DNA from: Atlantibacter sp032062175
GTDB taxonomy: Bacteria > Pseudomonadota > Gammaproteobacteria > Enterobacterales > Enterobacteriaceae
Direction: 5' to 3'
DNA: 64,000 nt
Assembly (NCBI RefSeq): GCF_032062175.1
Contig: NZ_DAMBQK010000001.1
Coordinates: 62,001 to 126,000, forward strand
Positions within the stretch are counted from its first letter, which is position 1. Each line of letters starts with the position of its first letter. The position numbers and the translations under genes are program-made. This document shows positions 61,822 through 64,000 of the stretch, one piece after another. The notes beneath the pieces were generated by a model that saw only the letters and a list, made by a program, of their open reading frames with translations, was not told the DNA's origin and ran no database searches.

Positions 61822-62322
61822 ATGCACGAGAATCAACAACCACAGACCGAGGCTTTTGAGCTGAGTGCGGCAGAGCGTGAGGCAATTGAGCACGAAAAGC
61901 ACCACTACGAAGACCCGCGTGCGGCGTCCATTGAAGCGCTGAAAATTGTTCAGAAACAGCGTGGCTGGGTGCCGGACGGCGCAATCTACGCTATCGCCGA
62001 TGTGCTGGGTATCCCGGCCAGCGACGTTGAAGGCGTGGCCACGTTCTATAGCCAGATTTTCCGCCAGCCGGTTGGCCGCCACGTGATTCGCTATTGCGAC
62101 AGCGTGGTTTGCCATATCACCGGTTACCAGGGCATTCAGTCGGCGATTGAAAAGCATTTGCAGATCAAGCCGGGCCAGACGACCTTTGATGGCCGTTTCA
62201 CCCTGCTGCCGACCTGCTGCCTGGGCAACTGCGACAAAGGGCCGAGCATGATGATCGATGAAGATACGCATGCTTACCTGACGCCGGAGAAAATCCCTGA
62301 CCTGCTGGAGCAGTACAAATGA
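61822..62322 (+). CDS. nuoE: NuoE, NADH:quinone oxidoreductase subunit E (cluster N1a)
   Basis: 166 residues, the E. coli length. The [2Fe-2S] ligands are Cys92 and Cys97 (YCDSVVCHITG) and Cys133 and Cys137 (TCCLGNCDKGPS). It sits with NuoF in the NADH-dehydrogenase module and holds cluster N1a. It begins two bases after nuoCD and its stop overlaps the nuoF start by four bases (ATGA), so translation is tightly coupled. Confidence 0.98.
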   Translation: MHENQQPQTEAFELSAAEREAIEHEKHHYEDPRAASIEALKIVQKQRGWVPDGAIYAIADVLGIPASDVEGVATFYSQIFRQPVGRHVIRYCDSVVCHITGYQGIQSAIEKHLQIKPGQTTFDGRFTLLPTCCLGNCDKGPSMMIDEDTHAYLTPEKIPDLLEQYK

Positions 62323-63656
62323 AAACCGTCATTCGCACTCCAGAAACCCATCCGCTGACCTGGCGTCTGCGCGATGACGAACAGCCAGTATGGCTTGACG
62401 AATACCGCAGCAAAAACGGTTATGAGGGCGCGCGTAAGGCCCTGACCGGTTTGTCGCCGGACGAAATCGTCAACCAGGTGAAAGATTCGGGTCTGAAAGG
62501 CCGCGGCGGCGCGGGCTTCTCCACCGGTTTGAAGTGGAGCCTGATGCCGAAAGACGAATCCATGAACATCCGTTACCTGCTGTGTAACGCCGATGAAATG
62601 GAGCCGGGCACCTATAAAGACCGTCTGCTGATGGAACAGCTGCCGCACCTGCTGGTAGAAGGCATGCTGATTTCCGCGTTCGCGCTGAAAGCCTACCGTG
62701 GCTACATTTTCCTGCGTGGCGAATACATCGAAGCAGCGGATCGCCTGCGTCGCGCCATCGCCGAAGCCACCGAAGCGGGCCTGTTGGGTAAAAACATCCT
62801 CGGTTCCGGCTTTGATTTCGAACTGTTTGTGCACACCGGTGCGGGCCGTTATATCTGCGGGGAGGAAACCGCGCTGATTAACTCGCTGGAAGGTCGCCGC
62901 GCCAACCCGCGTTCCAAGCCACCGTTCCCGGCAAGCTCCGGCGTATGGGGTAAACCGACCTGTGTGAACAACGTCGAAACCCTGTGCAACGTGCCGGCTA
63001 TCCTCGCCAACGGCGTGGAGTGGTATCAGAACATCTCTAAAAGCAAAGATGCTGGCACCAAGCTGATGGGGTTCTCAGGCCGCGTGAAAAACCCGGGCCT
63101 GTGGGAACTGCCGTTCGGCACCACCGCACGTGAAATTCTGGAAGACTACGCGGGCGGCATGCGCGATGGCCTGAAGTTTAAAGCCTGGCAGCCTGGCGGC
63201 GCGGGGACTGATTTCCTGACCGAAGCGCATCTCGATCTGCCGATGGAATTCGAAAGCATTGGTAAAGCGGGTAGCCGTCTCGGCACCGCGCTGGCGATGG
63301 CCGTCGATCACGAAATCGGCATGGTCTCGCTGGTACGCAACCTTGAAGAGTTTTTCGCACGTGAATCCTGCGGATGGTGTACGCCATGCCGTGACGGTTT
63401 GCCGTGGAGCGTGAAAATTCTGCGCGCATTGGAGCGCGGAGAAGGGCAGCCAGGGGATATCGAAACCCTGGAGCAACTGTGCCGCTTCCTGGGCCCAGGC
63501 AAAACCTTCTGCGCCCATGCGCCAGGTGCGGTCGAGCCGCTTCAGAGTGCGATTAAATATTTCCGCGACGAATTCGAAGCCGGGATCAAACAGCCGTTCA
63601 GCAATACCCATTTGATTAATGGGATTCAGCCGAACCTTTTAAAAGCACGCTGGTGA
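62319..63656 (+). CDS. nuoF: NuoF, NADH:quinone oxidoreductase subunit F (FMN, cluster N3)
   Basis: 445 residues, the E. coli length. The FMN/NADH glycine-rich motif is GLKGRGGAGFSTGLKW (about 60-75), with CNADEMEPGTYKDR after it. The N3 [4Fe-4S] ligands are ESCGWCTPCRDG (about 350-358) and FCAHAPGA (about 398). It oxidises NADH and passes electrons from FMN into the cluster chain. Confidence 0.98.
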   Translation: MKTVIRTPETHPLTWRLRDDEQPVWLDEYRSKNGYEGARKALTGLSPDEIVNQVKDSGLKGRGGAGFSTGLKWSLMPKDESMNIRYLLCNADEMEPGTYKDRLLMEQLPHLLVEGMLISAFALKAYRGYIFLRGEYIEAADRLRRAIAEATEAGLLGKNILGSGFDFELFVHTGAGRYICGEETALINSLEGRRANPRSKPPFPASSGVWGKPTCVNNVETLCNVPAILANGVEWYQNISKSKDAGTKLMGFSGRVKNPGLWELPFGTTAREILEDYAGGMRDGLKFKAWQPGGAGTDFLTEAHLDLPMEFESIGKAGSRLGTALAMAVDHEIGMVSLVRNLEEFFARESCGWCTPCRDGLPWSVKILRALERGEGQPGDIETLEQLCRFLGPGKTFCAHAPGAVEPLQSAIKYFRDEFEAGIKQPFSNTHLINGIQPNLLKARW

Positions 63657-63662
63657 TCCTGC

Positions 63663-63682
63663 CGTCTTTAGAGCAAAAGACG
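63663..63682 (+). repeat. Hairpin between nuoF and nuoG
   Basis: CGTCTTT-AGAGCA-AAAGACG in the 94-base gap, with no U-run. It may affect mRNA stability or translation between nuoF and nuoG. Confidence 0.5.
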
Positions 63683-63750
63683 CGACGGTCGTATAAAGAA
63701 TTTTGATTAACGCTCGGCTTTAAGCTGAGATAACTGGAAGCATGCTGACT

Positions 63751-64000
63751 ATGGCTACGATTCATGTAGACGGCAAAGAATACGAGGTCAATGGAGCGGA
63801 CAACCTGCTGGAAGCTTGTCTCTCTATGGGTCTCGATATTCCTTATTTTTGCTGGCATCCAGCGCTGGGGAGCGTTGGAGCTTGCCGCCAGTGTGCGGTG
63901 AAGCAATATCAAAACGCGGAAGATACCCGCGGTCGCCTGGTGATGTCCTGTATGACACCGGCAACCGATGGCACTTTTATTTCTATCGATGACGAAGAAG
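63751..64000 (+). CDS. nuoG: NuoG, NADH:quinone oxidoreductase subunit G (5' part only)
   Basis: The first 83 residues; the gene runs past the end of the window. MATIHVDGKEYEVNGADNLL begins the ferredoxin-like domain, and cluster N1b ligands Cys34, Cys45 and Cys48 are in PYFCWHPALGSVGACRQC. I chose ATG 63751 over 63742 because the GGAAG ribosome site is about 10 bases away rather than one. NuoG carries several Fe-S clusters linking the NADH module to the rest of the peripheral arm. Confidence 0.96.
   Translation, partial: MATIHVDGKEYEVNGADNLLEACLSMGLDIPYFCWHPALGSVGACRQCAVKQYQNAEDTRGRLVMSCMTPATDGTFISIDDEE

Noticed and set aside
1..64000. CRISPR arrays, tRNA or rRNA genes, prophage or insertion sequences
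   Set aside because: Looked for regularly spaced repeats, cloverleaf-type termini, integrase or transposase motifs and found none.

Overview
The window is a contiguous stretch of enterobacterial chromosome, high in GC and almost fully coding. Nearly every product matches an Escherichia coli K-12 protein that I recognise, from mlaA-fadL through fadIJ, aroC, fabB, accD, folC, purF, hisJQMP, pta-ackA and alaA-lrhA to nuoABCDEFG (K-12 map about 51-53 min). Two regions depart from the K-12 order as I remember it. These departures, together with D-arabinitol genes of the Klebsiella dal type, suggest an Enterobacter/Kosakonia/Klebsiella-like member of the Enterobacteriaceae. I cannot fix the genus from sequence reading alone. 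I saw no tRNA, rRNA, CRISPR array, insertion sequence or prophage.

Layout. 1-7.2 kb: the end of a cytochrome c maturation gene (CcmI domain), mlaA (outer-membrane lipid asymmetry), fadL (fatty acid uptake), yfcZ, then fadI-fadJ (anaerobic beta-oxidation), with FadR-type operators at fadL and fadI. 7.3-13.2 kb: sixA, smrB, then a compact same-strand run prmB-aroC-mepA-yfcA-epmC-yfcL. 13.5-17 kb: a carbon-starvation cassette, cstA, a YbdD-like small gene and a YjiA-like GTPase gene, lying between yfcL and mnmC where K-12 has nothing. 17-31.4 kb: mnmC and fabB (divergent), flk and pdxB (divergent), usg-truA-dedA, accD-folC-dedD, cvpA-purF (PurR box) and ubiX.

31.6-35.7 kb: argT and hisJQMP, basic amino acid and histidine uptake, each binding-protein gene preceded by a sigma-54-type promoter. 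35.8-41.2 kb: a D-arabinitol catabolic cassette (SorC-family regulator, dehydrogenase, xylulokinase, MFS transporter) between hisP and yfcH, with a duplicated operator-like element in the divergent promoter region. 41.2-46.7 kb: yfcH, folX, yfcG, yfcF, yfcE, yfcD, yfcC. 46.9-50.4 kb: ackA-pta acetate pathway. 50.7-56.3 kb: yfbV, yfbU, hxpA, yfbS, yfbR, alaA. 57.2-58.2 kb: lrhA after an AT-rich gap of about 1 kb. 58.8-64 kb: the start of the nuo operon, cut inside nuoG.

Most of the window is conserved core metabolism and I did not find a clear, previously undescribed multi-gene system. The most interesting leads are small: a 45-codon open frame with a good ribosome-binding site ending in an ATGA overlap with nuoA, a 23-codon frame ending in a TAGTG overlap with prmB, the twin operator-like repeats in front of the D-arabinitol genes, and the displaced cstA cassette.
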